Of a DNA stretch of 64,000 nucleotides, positions 55,612 to 63,379 are shown piece after piece; position 1 is the stretch's first letter; the number at the start of each line of letters is the position of its first letter. The DNA is from JARKPK01 sp964631235 (GTDB taxonomy: Bacteria > Planctomycetota > Planctomycetia > Pirellulales > Thermoguttaceae), in contig CAZVZX010000014.1 of the NCBI GenBank assembly GCA_964631235.1, positions 1 to 64,000 of the forward strand, read 5' to 3'. Below the pieces are notes generated by a model. It was given only the letters and a program-made list of their open reading frames with translations, was not told the origin of the DNA and ran no database searches. The position numbers were made by a program, and so were the translations under genes.

Positions 55612-57465
55612 TCACTGGTCGGGAAAGAGCATCGACTCGGCGAACACCATTGCGAACTGAGGCGAGGTGGAGAGATCGATGTGATCGGTCTTTCTCGCCA
55701 GTTCCTCGGCCGAGTGTCGGGCGGCACGGCAGAGGGCCGCCATCCGCGAGCCGGCCAACGAGGTGTTGCCTTCGTAACGAATCTGTTCGGCGGCAAGCTC
55801 GGCCGGCAGCAGCCCGATTCGCTGCGCATTGTGCCGGCGGATGTAGTTGCCGAACCCTCCGGCGACAACCACGCGCTGCAAGTGCTCGGCCTTCAAACCG
55901 GCTTGGGCAAGCAAGATCGAAATGCCCGCGCGAATCGCTCCGGTGGCCAATTGCAGCTCGCGGAAGTCGCGCTGCGTGACGACGATCGGCCGACCGTGCT
56001 GCGACCGCGCGCCCTCGACCAGCAGGAAGGCGCTTTTGCCTTCGTATTCGATCAAACGGTTGCGCGCGTCCGGCGGCGTGCCGGGTGGAGCCTGTTCGGC
56101 GGTGAGCAACCGGCCCTGGGGCGTCAGCAGCCCGAGACGCAGCAGTTCCGCCGCCAGGTCGATCAGCCCCGATCCGCAGATACCGCGGGGGGCGGCCGCG
56201 CCGATCACATTGCATTCGAACGCGCCGTCGAACACGACCCGCTCGATGGCGCCTTCGGTCCCGTGCATGCCGTGCAAGATTCGGGCCCCTTCGAAGGCGG
56301 GGCCGGCCGCGGTCGAGGCCGCGGTCAGACGCCGGCCATCCCACACGACGATCTCGCCGTTGGTGCCGATATCGACCAGCAGGCTCGGGCCCGAGTCGCC
56401 GGCCAGATCGCTGGCCAGCAGGCCGGCCACCGTATCGCCGCCGACAAATCCGCCGATCACCGGAAACACATAGGCGCGGCCGCGCGGATGGATGGAAATC
56501 CCCAGGTCGGCGGCAAGGGCTTCGACGCCGTGGGCCATGACCGGCGCGAAGGGCACGCGGCCGAGCCCCTCCGGCGCGATTCCCAAGAACAATTGCTGCA
56601 TCGTGGTGTTGCCCGCAATCGTCAGCTCGCAAATCGCTTCGGTCGGCACGCCGGCTTTGCGGCACAACTCGCTGATCATGTCGTTGATCGCCTCGACGAC
56701 CGCGGCAGACATTTCCGCGAGTCGATCGGGCTGCTTGATGCAGGCTTGAATCCGCGAGAGAACATCATCGCCGAAGCGTCGCTGCGGATTGAGCCGCGCC
56801 GCCACGGCGACGTCTTGCTCGCTTTGGGCATCGATCAAGGCGGCTGCCAACGTGGTTGTGCCCAAATCCATGGCGGCAACGAAGACCTTGGGGTTTGTTT
56901 CGGGGAGGAAGTCGATCAGCTCATGGCCGCGGAGCAATGCCGTCCCGCGGTAGCCCCAGTTTGTTAGCTGCCGACCCAGGATGCGCAACACCGCCGGGCC
57001 GGCACGAAGCGAAGTGCCCAGGGCGGCTTCCAGCCGGACTGCATCGGGCCGATCGTCTCCTCGTTTCGGCGGCGGAAGCTCAACGGGGCGAACTTCGATG
57101 ATCGGTTGCCTCTCGGCCCCGCGGCTCTGCCCCGTAACGGTCTTTGTGAGAATCTGAGCCGCGGAGGCCGCGGCAGACGACCAATGAACCACCAGAGGGC
57201 TGAACACTTGGGTTTGGCAGGCCAGCCGCCAACCATCGGCGATTTCGTCGCTCGATAATGCATGAACATCGCGGTCGGCGGGCGGCGCATCGCCCTCGAC
57301 GACGCGCACGCGGCATTTGCCGCAAGTGCCGCGACCTCCGCAGGGGTAATTGATTGCCAGCCCCACCGTGGCTGCCGCTTCGGTCAATAGGGTGCCCGGC
57401 AACACGTAGGCGGATTGTCCCGCCGGCTGAAAAACAACTTCGATCCGCTCGTGCGGCTTGCTCAT
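55612..57465 (-). CDS. RACo-like ASKHA protein with [2Fe-2S] ferredoxin (DUF4445)
   Basis: The 617-residue protein has an N-terminal plant-type [2Fe-2S] domain with cysteines at 42, 48, 51 (PCGGRGTCGKC) and 83, a linker, then an ASKHA (actin-like ATPase) domain. That domain has MDLGTTTLAAAL, LTIAGNTTMQQLFLG, GGFVGGDTVAGLLASD, LLVDIGTNGEIVVWD and VVVAGGFGNYI. This is the reductive activator of corrinoid proteins (RACo/RamA/MeaB-unrelated DUF4445 type). It uses ATP to reduce Co(II) corrinoid to Co(I) in methyltransferases. No corrinoid protein or methyltransferase is next to it in this window. ATG 57465 is used; the frame continues nine codons upstream. It is convergent with the kinase gene. 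Confidence 0.88.
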   Translation of the reverse strand: MSKPHERIEVVFQPAGQSAYVLPGTLLTEAAATVGLAINYPCGGRGTCGKCRVRVVEGDAPPADRDVHALSSDEIADGWRLACQTQVFSPLVVHWSSAAASAAQILTKTVTGQSRGAERQPIIEVRPVELPPPKRGDDRPDAVRLEAALGTSLRAGPAVLRILGRQLTNWGYRGTALLRGHELIDFLPETNPKVFVAAMDLGTTTLAAALIDAQSEQDVAVAARLNPQRRFGDDVLSRIQACIKQPDRLAEMSAAVVEAINDMISELCRKAGVPTEAICELTIAGNTTMQQLFLGIAPEGLGRVPFAPVMAHGVEALAADLGISIHPRGRAYVFPVIGGFVGGDTVAGLLASDLAGDSGPSLLVDIGTNGEIVVWDGRRLTAASTAAGPAFEGARILHGMHGTEGAIERVVFDGAFECNVIGAAAPRGICGSGLIDLAAELLRLGLLTPQGRLLTAEQAPPGTPPDARNRLIEYEGKSAFLLVEGARSQHGRPIVVTQRDFRELQLATGAIRAGISILLAQAGLKAEHLQRVVVAGGFGNYIRRHNAQRIGLLPAELAAEQIRYEGNTSLAGSRMAALCRAARHSAEELARKTDHIDLSTSPQFAMVFAESMLFPDQ

Positions 57466-57819
57466 TGATCGACTCGTGCGTTGGTGAATCACGACGGAAA
57501 AGGCAAACGAGCGAAATAATCGCAGTTCAGCGAAACCGCCTCGGCCGCGGGACGTTCGCTCATCGAGCCGAATTGCTTCATTTGTCGGGTGGACCTATTG
57601 TGAATGTTTCCCGCATCGCACTCAATGCCATGTCGGGTATTTCAGAACGAGATTGGTCGTTTGCTTTTCCCGAGAAAGAGGGCGGCCGACGCATTGAATT
57701 CAATCTGCGCCGCGCGGCGTGTTGACCACTCGTCGCAAATCACGGTATAGTAATTTGTTCGGGCGACGAAGACGATCGGCCGGCGTTGCGGTGGAACAAG
57801 GTTTCCTTGAGGATGGTGC
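57466..57819. other. Divergent promoter region
   Basis: 354 bases between the leftward RACo-like gene and the rightward Sua5 fusion. It is somewhat AT-richer near 57600-57700 and 57740-57760 (ATAGTAATTTG), so the promoter of the fusion gene may be there; no clear -35/-10 pair was seen. No gene is supported. Confidence 0.4.
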
Positions 57820-58938
57820 ATGCCCACGGTGATCGACCTGCGGTTGACCGACGACCTGCGCGATGTGGTTCATCGGGCGGTGCAGGCGCTGGTTGAGGGC
57901 CGCTTGGTCGTTTTTCCGACCGAGACCGTGTACGGCATTGCGGCCAGTGCTCTTGATGCCGCGGCCGTCGAGCGGCTTTGCGCGGCGAAGGGGCGGTCGG
58001 ACGGCCATCCGATGGCATTGGCCATCAAAGGACTGGACGAAGCGCTCGATTTTGTACCCGATCTGTGCCCGCTGGCGCGCCGACTGGCGCGTCGGTGTTG
58101 GCCGGGGCCGGTAACACTGGTGGTCGAAGACGCGCACCCGGAGAGTCTGCTGACTCGGTTGCCGCCGGAAGTCCGCCGTGCGGTTCTGCCGGGCAAGACG
58201 ATCGGGTTGCGGGTTCCCGGACACGACTTTTTTTTGGAGACCCTCCGCTACCTTGCCGGCCCGCTGGTTTTGACCAGTGCCAACCTGAGCGGCCAGCCGG
58301 AAACGACCACCGGCCGCGATGCGGCAGCCGCTGTCGGCGATCGGGTGGATTTGGTGCTCGACGATGGCCCATGCCGCTACGGGCAGGCGTCGTCCGTTGT
58401 CAAAGTCGTCGGCAATCGGGTGGAGGTGCTTCGTGCCGGCGCGGTGCCGGAAAGGACATTGCGATCGTTGGCTTGCTTTCATCTTGTATTGGTGTGTACG
58501 GGCAACACCTGCCGCAGCCCGATGGCCGAGTTGCTAAGCAAACGCTTCTTGGCCGATCGGCTGGGCTGTTCGCTTGCCGAATTGGAAGATCGGGGCGTGA
58601 TGGTCAGCTCGGCGGGATTGGCAGCCATGTTCGGCGGGCGTGCGTCGGCCGAGGCCGTGGCGGTGATGAAAGAGTATGGGCTCGATCTGTCGGGCCATGA
58701 GTCGCAGCCGCTGACGGATTCCCTGGTGCGCCAAGCCGACCTGCTGCTGACTATGACCCGCGCGCATCGCGAAGCCATTGTGGGCCATTGGCCCGAGGCC
58801 GCCGATAGAACCCTGTTGGTTTCTCCCGACGGGGCGGACATTTGTGATCCGATCGGCGGCCCGATTGATCGATATCGCCGCTGTGCCGCTCAATTAGAAG
58901 AAGCACTTTCGCGGCGCATTTCATCCCTCGAATTATAG
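57820..58938 (+). CDS. Sua5/TsaC - low-molecular-weight phosphatase fusion
   Basis: The 372-residue two-domain protein. The N-terminal Sua5/YrdC/TsaC domain (about 12-205) makes threonylcarbamoyl-AMP for tRNA t6A modification; it shows VVFPTETVYGIA, CWPGPVTLVV, LTSANLSGQP and GQASSVVKV. The C-terminal LMW phosphatase domain has the P-loop CTGNTCRSPMAE (nucleophile C226, R232) and general acid D343 (CDPIGG). Thr230 in the P-loop is the residue that in Bacillus YwlE specifies protein-arginine phosphatase activity, whereas tyrosine phosphatases have Ile/Leu there. The next gene is rpiB, giving the same gene order (ywlC, ywlE, ywlF) as in Bacillus, here with two proteins fused. Confidence 0.92.
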   Translation: MPTVIDLRLTDDLRDVVHRAVQALVEGRLVVFPTETVYGIAASALDAAAVERLCAAKGRSDGHPMALAIKGLDEALDFVPDLCPLARRLARRCWPGPVTLVVEDAHPESLLTRLPPEVRRAVLPGKTIGLRVPGHDFFLETLRYLAGPLVLTSANLSGQPETTTGRDAAAAVGDRVDLVLDDGPCRYGQASSVVKVVGNRVEVLRAGAVPERTLRSLACFHLVLVCTGNTCRSPMAELLSKRFLADRLGCSLAELEDRGVMVSSAGLAAMFGGRASAEAVAVMKEYGLDLSGHESQPLTDSLVRQADLLLTMTRAHREAIVGHWPEAADRTLLVSPDGADICDPIGGPIDRYRRCAAQLEEALSRRISSLEL

Positions 58939-58946
58939 AAACAGAC

Positions 58947-59420
58947 ATGCGCATTGCATTGGGAACCGATCACCGCGGCTTCGAGATTCGCGAGCATGTG
59001 GCCGCATTCGTGCGTCAATTGGGACACGAAGTGCTCGACTTGGGCACGTTCTCGCCCGAGGGCATCGATTATCCCGACATCGCACTGGCGGTCGGCGAAA
59101 AGGTCCGCTCGGGCGAAGTCGATCGGGGCATTTTGATCTGCGGCACCGGACTGGGAATGTGCATCGCGGCGAACAAAGTTCGCGGGGTAAGGGCTACGCC
59201 GTGCCACAATGATCTGGCGGCCGAAATGTCGCGCCGTCACAATGATTCCAATGTGCTTTGCCTGTCGGCCGATTTGTTGGGCGAACGTTTGATCGAACGG
59301 ATCGTCGAGATCTGGCTGAACACGCCCTTCGACGGCGGACGCCACGCCGCCCGCGTCGAAAAAATCAACCAACTCGAACGCCGCTTGAACGAAGAGGCCG
59401 AAGGCCGGCCCCATTCGTGA
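58947..59420 (+). CDS. rpiB: Ribose-5-phosphate isomerase B
   Basis: The 157-residue RpiB/LacAB-family isomerase interconverts ribose 5-phosphate and ribulose 5-phosphate in the pentose phosphate pathway. Motifs: GTDHRGFEIRE at the start, the active-site GILICGTGLGMCIAANKVRG with the catalytic Cys, HNDLAAEMSRRHNDSNVLCL with the acid-base His, and the C-terminal FDGGRHAARVEKI. It starts 8 bases after the Sua5 fusion gene and is surely co-transcribed. Confidence 0.97.
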   Translation: MRIALGTDHRGFEIREHVAAFVRQLGHEVLDLGTFSPEGIDYPDIALAVGEKVRSGEVDRGILICGTGLGMCIAANKVRGVRATPCHNDLAAEMSRRHNDSNVLCLSADLLGERLIERIVEIWLNTPFDGGRHAARVEKINQLERRLNEEAEGRPHS

Positions 59421-59586
59421 GCGAACCGACGAGCAAGGCAAGCGGCGTCGATGCGTCGGTTTTCGCCACGAAATCGGACGGGCGTTGCCTTGTCGTGTCG
59501 AGTGATCACACCAGAATTGTCTCCCGCCGCAGGCAGAGATGCTGCTTCGGCGGTCCGCCCACACCAGTGATCGAGGAAATTGTCTG

Positions 59587-61146
59587 ATGAATCTCCGCAA
59601 ACGATTTTTCTGTGCTTTTTCAGCGTCTCTGATGTTGTTGAGTTGGGCGGCCTTGCTCACTGGGGCCGAACGCCCCGAGGCTGCGACCCGTCCGGCGGCA
59701 ACCGCCGCGAGGTTCTTGCCGGCCGCGCCGGAAAAACTGCCGCGGTGGCGCGGGTTCAACCTATTGGAAAAGTTCATGTTGGGCAGCGGTCGCAAGCCAT
59801 TTGTCGAAGACGACTTCCGCATGATGTCGCGGTGGGGCTTCAATTTCGTCCGCTTGCCGATGGATTACCGCCTCTGGATCAAAGACGGCGATTGGGAGCA
59901 GTTCGACGAGCAGACCTTGCGCGAGATCGATCAAGCGGTCGCTTGGGGCGAGAAGTACGGCATTCACGTCTGCATCAACTTCCATCGCGCCCCGGGATAC
60001 ACAGTGGCTAAGCCGCCGGAGAAGACGAGCCTATGGACCGATCCGAAAACGCAGGAGGTGTGCGCGAAGCACTGGGCGATGTTCGCCCGCCGCTACCGGG
60101 GCATTCCGCCGGAGCGAGTGAGCTTCAACCTGATGAACGAACCGGCCGGCGTTTCCGCCGAACAGTACCTTGCCGTTGTTCGCAAACTGGCGTCGGCCAT
60201 TCGCGCGGAAGACCCGCAACGGCTGATTATTTCGGACGGGTTGCAATGGGGCACCGTCGCCCTGCCGGAGCTGAAAGAACTGAAAATCGCGATGGCCACG
60301 CGGGGCTATTCCCCGATGGAGATTAGCCACTATAAGGCCAGTTGGGTCAATAGCGAGCATTTTCCCGAGCCGCAGTGGCCCCGGCTTGTTCCGCCCAACG
60401 GACTGCTCCTCGGACCGCAAAAGGGCGACGATTCGCAGCCGATGGTGATCGACGGCCCATTCGCAGCGGAAACACAGTTGCGGATGCGCGTCGGCGTGGT
60501 TTCGGCCAAGGCGACGTTGGTTGTCGAAGCCGACAAGAAAGAGGTGTTCCGCAAGGCGTTCACCCCCGGGCCGGGCGAAGGCGAATGGAAACAGTCGGTG
60601 TATAAGCCCCAGTGGAAGATCTACCAGAACCTCTACGATCGCGACTATACGGCAAAGATACCGGCCGGAACACAGCGGGTGACGTTGCGAGTGACCGACG
60701 GCGACTGGCTGGAGATTCGCGCGCTGGGGTTCGCGCCCGGAGCTTTGTCGGAGATATCGCTGACGTTGATTCCGCGTTGGGGACAGCGGATCGAGCCGTT
60801 TCGATTCGCTCCGGGTGAGCCGAACGGCCCGTTCCCCACGCTGCCGGCTCAGGGGCGGCAATGGCTCTACGATCAGAATATCGCCCCGTGGAAAAAGATC
60901 GAAGCGACGGGCATCGGCGTGATGGTCGGCGAATGGGGGGCCTACAACAAAACCCCGCACGACGTTGTCCTTCGCTGGGCCGAAGACTGCCTGAAGAACT
61001 GGCAAGAGGCCGGCTGGGGATGGGCCATGTGGAACTTCCGCGGTCCGTTCGGAATCCTCGACAGCGGTCGGACCGATGTCGAATACGAAGATTTCGAAGG
61101 GCACAAGCTCGATCGGAAATTGCTCGATCTGTTGTTGAAGTACTAA
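59587..61146 (+). CDS. Exported GH5-family glycosidase with inserted domain
   Basis: The 519-residue protein has a signal peptide (FFCAFSASLMLLSWAALLTG). The TIM-barrel is of the cellulase (GH5) clan: RGFNLLEKF, GFNFVRLPMDY, GIHVCINFHRAPGY, the acid-base SFNLMNEPAG (E195), and the nucleophile region GVMVGEWGAYN (about E459). Between them, about residues 285-425, a beta-rich insertion (VVEADKKEVFRKAFTPGPG, DGDWLEIRALGF) looks like a carbohydrate-binding module set into the barrel. The final barrel part, GWGWAMWNFRGPFGILDSGR, is typical. Activity may be on beta-glucan or mannan; specificity is unknown. Confidence 0.9.
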   Translation: MNLRKRFFCAFSASLMLLSWAALLTGAERPEAATRPAATAARFLPAAPEKLPRWRGFNLLEKFMLGSGRKPFVEDDFRMMSRWGFNFVRLPMDYRLWIKDGDWEQFDEQTLREIDQAVAWGEKYGIHVCINFHRAPGYTVAKPPEKTSLWTDPKTQEVCAKHWAMFARRYRGIPPERVSFNLMNEPAGVSAEQYLAVVRKLASAIRAEDPQRLIISDGLQWGTVALPELKELKIAMATRGYSPMEISHYKASWVNSEHFPEPQWPRLVPPNGLLLGPQKGDDSQPMVIDGPFAAETQLRMRVGVVSAKATLVVEADKKEVFRKAFTPGPGEGEWKQSVYKPQWKIYQNLYDRDYTAKIPAGTQRVTLRVTDGDWLEIRALGFAPGALSEISLTLIPRWGQRIEPFRFAPGEPNGPFPTLPAQGRQWLYDQNIAPWKKIEATGIGVMVGEWGAYNKTPHDVVLRWAEDCLKNWQEAGWGWAMWNFRGPFGILDSGRTDVEYEDFEGHKLDRKLLDLLLKY

Positions 61147-61244
61147 ATGTTCGGCTGGGGCGCGATCTCGCGTGGTCAAATGGCGCAGCCGGGATCTTGC
61201 GATTCGCCGTCGAGATGGTCGGCGGCCGTCCGAAGTTGCCGTTG

Positions 61245-61973
61245 TCACCACGGCCAGGCGTCGCCCAGGGCCGTGCGCTGGGCCTCGGTGATGGTCGTTC
61301 GAGCGGCCTGAGCCAATGCGAGCATGGCGGTCAGTTGATCGAGCGAGAATGTGGCCCGTTCGCCCGTGCCCTGAACCTCGATGAAGCGCCCGCAGCCGGC
61401 GACGACCACATTCAGATCGACCTCGGCGCGGGAATCTTCCGCGTAGTCGAGGTCGAGGAGCACTTCGCCGTCAACGATGCCGGCGCTGACGGCCGCGACG
61501 CTGTCGAACAACGGCAAACGGTTCGGGCCGGGCCAAAGGGTGTCGATGCTTCGCAGGGCATCGACCAGTGCGACAAACGCCCCGTTGACCGCGGCAGTGC
61601 GCGTGCCGCCATCGGCTTCGAGCACGTCGCAATCGATCAGGATCGACCGTTCGCCGAGGGCTTCGAGATCGACCACCGCCCGCAAGCTGCGCCCCACGAG
61701 CCGCTGAATCTCGCTGGTTCGGCCGTCGATCTTTCCTCCGCGTTCGCGCGGTTTCCGCGGCGAGGTGCTGCCGGGGAGCATCGCGTATTCGGCCGTCACC
61801 CATCCGCGGCCGCTGCCGGCCAGCCAGTTCGGCACGCTCGGCTCGACGGCGGCCGTGCAAAGAACCGTGGTGCGGCCCATCTGCATGAGCACACTCCCCG
61901 GTGCCGAACGGGTGAAATGGCGTTCGATGCGCAACGGCCGCAGTTGGCCGGCGAGCCTCGATTCGCTTCTCAT
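61245..61973 (-). CDS. rph: Ribonuclease PH
   Basis: Phosphorolytic 3'-end trimming exonuclease for tRNA precursors. The 242-residue protein has RPLRIERHFTRSAPGSVLMQ near the start, GWVTAEYAMLPGST, RTSEIQRLVGRSLRAVVD and LIDCDVLEADGGTRTAAV, ending with LALGDAWPW-like residues. ATG 61973 has AAAGGAG 8 to 9 bases upstream on the minus strand. It is convergent with the GH5 gene. Downstream neighbours typical of rph (rdgB) are not adjacent. Confidence 0.96.
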   Translation of the reverse strand: MRSESRLAGQLRPLRIERHFTRSAPGSVLMQMGRTTVLCTAAVEPSVPNWLAGSGRGWVTAEYAMLPGSTSPRKPRERGGKIDGRTSEIQRLVGRSLRAVVDLEALGERSILIDCDVLEADGGTRTAAVNGAFVALVDALRSIDTLWPGPNRLPLFDSVAAVSAGIVDGEVLLDLDYAEDSRAEVDLNVVVAGCGRFIEVQGTGERATFSLDQLTAMLALAQAARTTITEAQRTALGDAWPW

Positions 61974-62620
61974 CGCGAAAAACTCCTTTCCAAGAATCAG
62001 ACGCCCTCCGCGCAAAGCGTTCCGGCAAGGCGAGAGTGCCCAGAATAGTGCTTTTCAGTCAGACCTGCAATCGGTTGCCCACGCTCGATTGCCGCAGGCG
62101 TCTTGACGGACCTCGGGCGCGTGAACGATGATTCTTCCGTTCGGGCGGCAGGGCCGAAGGGCCAACCGGTGCTACCGCACCCGTGGAGAACCCGCTCCCG
62201 TTGGTCGCCGGCATCGTTACCGAGAGAAGAAGATACCTTCGGTTGGTGTGAGGTGGCGGCAGGGCCGAAGGGCCAATCGGTGCTACCGCACCCGTGGAGA
62301 ACTCGCTCCCGTTGGTCGCCGGCATCGTTACCCGAGAGAAGAAGGTACCTTCGGTTGGTGTCGGGTGGCGGCAGGGCCGCCGGCCAACCGGTGCTACCGC
62401 ACCCGTGGAGAACCCGCTCCCGTTGGTCGCCGACATCGGTGTCGCGAGAACGGAAGACTCGGGGTTAGTTGGTAGAGAATGGTCGTTGATTGCGGAGGGC
62501 CGTCGGGTAGTCTCACACAATGGCGAACGCGGCCGAAGTTGCAACGATGCGGCCGATTGTGTGCAATCCCCGTTTGAACCGCTTTCGGTCTTTCGCGGTT
62601 TTCTTTAGGAGGTCGAGGCG
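61974..62620. other. Intergenic region holding the triplicated repeat
   Basis: 647 bases between leftward rph and the rightward flavodoxin gene. The centre is a three-copy tandem repeat (62144-62438). The right end carries an ideal ribosome site (AGGAGG at 62605-62614) for the flavodoxin gene. Promoters for both divergent genes must lie beside the repeats. Confidence 0.55.
62144..62438. repeat. Tandem ~111-bp repeat, three copies
   Basis: Units start at 62144, 62255 and 62367 (periods 111 and 112); the third is cut at about 62438. Each unit runs from GGCGGCAGGGCCG through TGCTACCGCACCCGTGGAG and CCCGTTGGTCGCCG to TACCTTCGGTTGGTG. Copies 1 and 2 are nearly identical; copy 3 is identical for about 70 bases and then stops resembling them. 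One extra base per period shifts the frame, so the repeat is not a conserved peptide repeat. Confidence 0.85.
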
Positions 62621-63172
62621 ATGGGCAAGGTGCTGGTCCTATACGATTCTGCCACGGGCAATACGGCGCGGATGGCCGAGTTGGTGTCCGAGGGGGCGAG
62701 AGAAATCTCGGGCGTCGAGGTTCGCGTGCGGGAACTGTCGGCGGCCACGGCCGACGACATCTATTGGTGCGACGGTTTGGCCGTCGGCAGCCCGACGAAT
62801 ATGGGCGTGCTCTCTTGGAAGATGAAGCGGTTTTGGGATGAAGTGATGGGCCCGCACTGGATGAAGGTGGACGGCAAGATCGCGTGTGCGTTCTCGTCGT
62901 CGGGCGGCTGGGGCGGGGGCAGCGAGATGGCCTGCCTGTCGCTTTTGACGGTGCTGATCAATTTCGGGTTTCTGGTGTTCGGCGTGACGGACTATGCAGG
63001 GAAGCTAGCCACGGCCCATTACGGCGCGATTGCCGTCCGGCAGCCGCGCGAGGAGGAGACTCAGGCAGCATGCCGGCTCTTGGGACGCCGCTTGGCCGAG
63101 TGGGTGGCGTACCTGATCGACCGCCGCGACGAAGAGAATCCGTGCGTCAAACCGCGTCGGGCGGTGGAATAG
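62621..63172 (+). CDS. Flavodoxin-family protein
   Basis: The 183-residue FMN-binding protein has the phosphate loop LYDSATGNTARMAELV, then GLAVGSPTNMGVLSWKMKRF and FSSSGGWGGGSEM, in flavodoxin/WrbA-like order. It is slightly longer than flavodoxin and may have NAD(P)H-quinone reductase activity, but that cannot be told from sequence. A very good ribosome site (AGGAGG, about 9 bases before ATG) precedes it. It is divergent from rph across the tandem repeat and convergent with the nrdJ fragment. Confidence 0.88.
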   Translation: MGKVLVLYDSATGNTARMAELVSEGAREISGVEVRVRELSAATADDIYWCDGLAVGSPTNMGVLSWKMKRFWDEVMGPHWMKVDGKIACAFSSSGGWGGGSEMACLSLLTVLINFGFLVFGVTDYAGKLATAHYGAIAVRQPREEETQAACRLLGRRLAEWVAYLIDRRDEENPCVKPRRAVE

Positions 63173-63188
63173 GGCGTTGCCGCGATTT

Positions 63189-63248
63189 CGCACGGCCGGA
63201 AGCGAGATTTCTCTTGCCGCAGAGAATCGGCTGTTTCAGCACGCGAGA
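63189..63248. repeat. Dispersed ~60-bp intergenic repeat, copy 2
   Basis: Ungapped counterpart of 23949-24008. It contains a clean hairpin, TTCTCT-TGCCGC-AGAGAA (63209-63226), and begins 17 bases after the flavodoxin stop. Position directly behind a stop in both places favours a role at transcript ends. Confidence 0.65.
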
Positions 63249-63379
63249 ACGGGCGAAGCGGGGGTTGCCGGCGCCACGTCGGCCGGGCCTCGTTGCTCGC
63301 GAACACACGGCCGGTGCGCGGCGACGGCGCCGCCGGCGCGATGGCAATGTCGCGCCGCCGCCACGCACTCGGGAAGCGA

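Noticed and set aside
62144..62438. CRISPR array
   Set aside because: The units are about 111 bp and nearly identical along their whole length, without short repeats separated by unique spacers, and no cas gene is nearby.
62059..62544. 161-codon minus-strand frame over the 111-bp tandem repeat, with recurring peptide ATNGSGFSTGAVAP
   Set aside because: The one-base difference between periods shifts the frame between copies, so no peptide repeat is maintained; there is also no good ribosome site.
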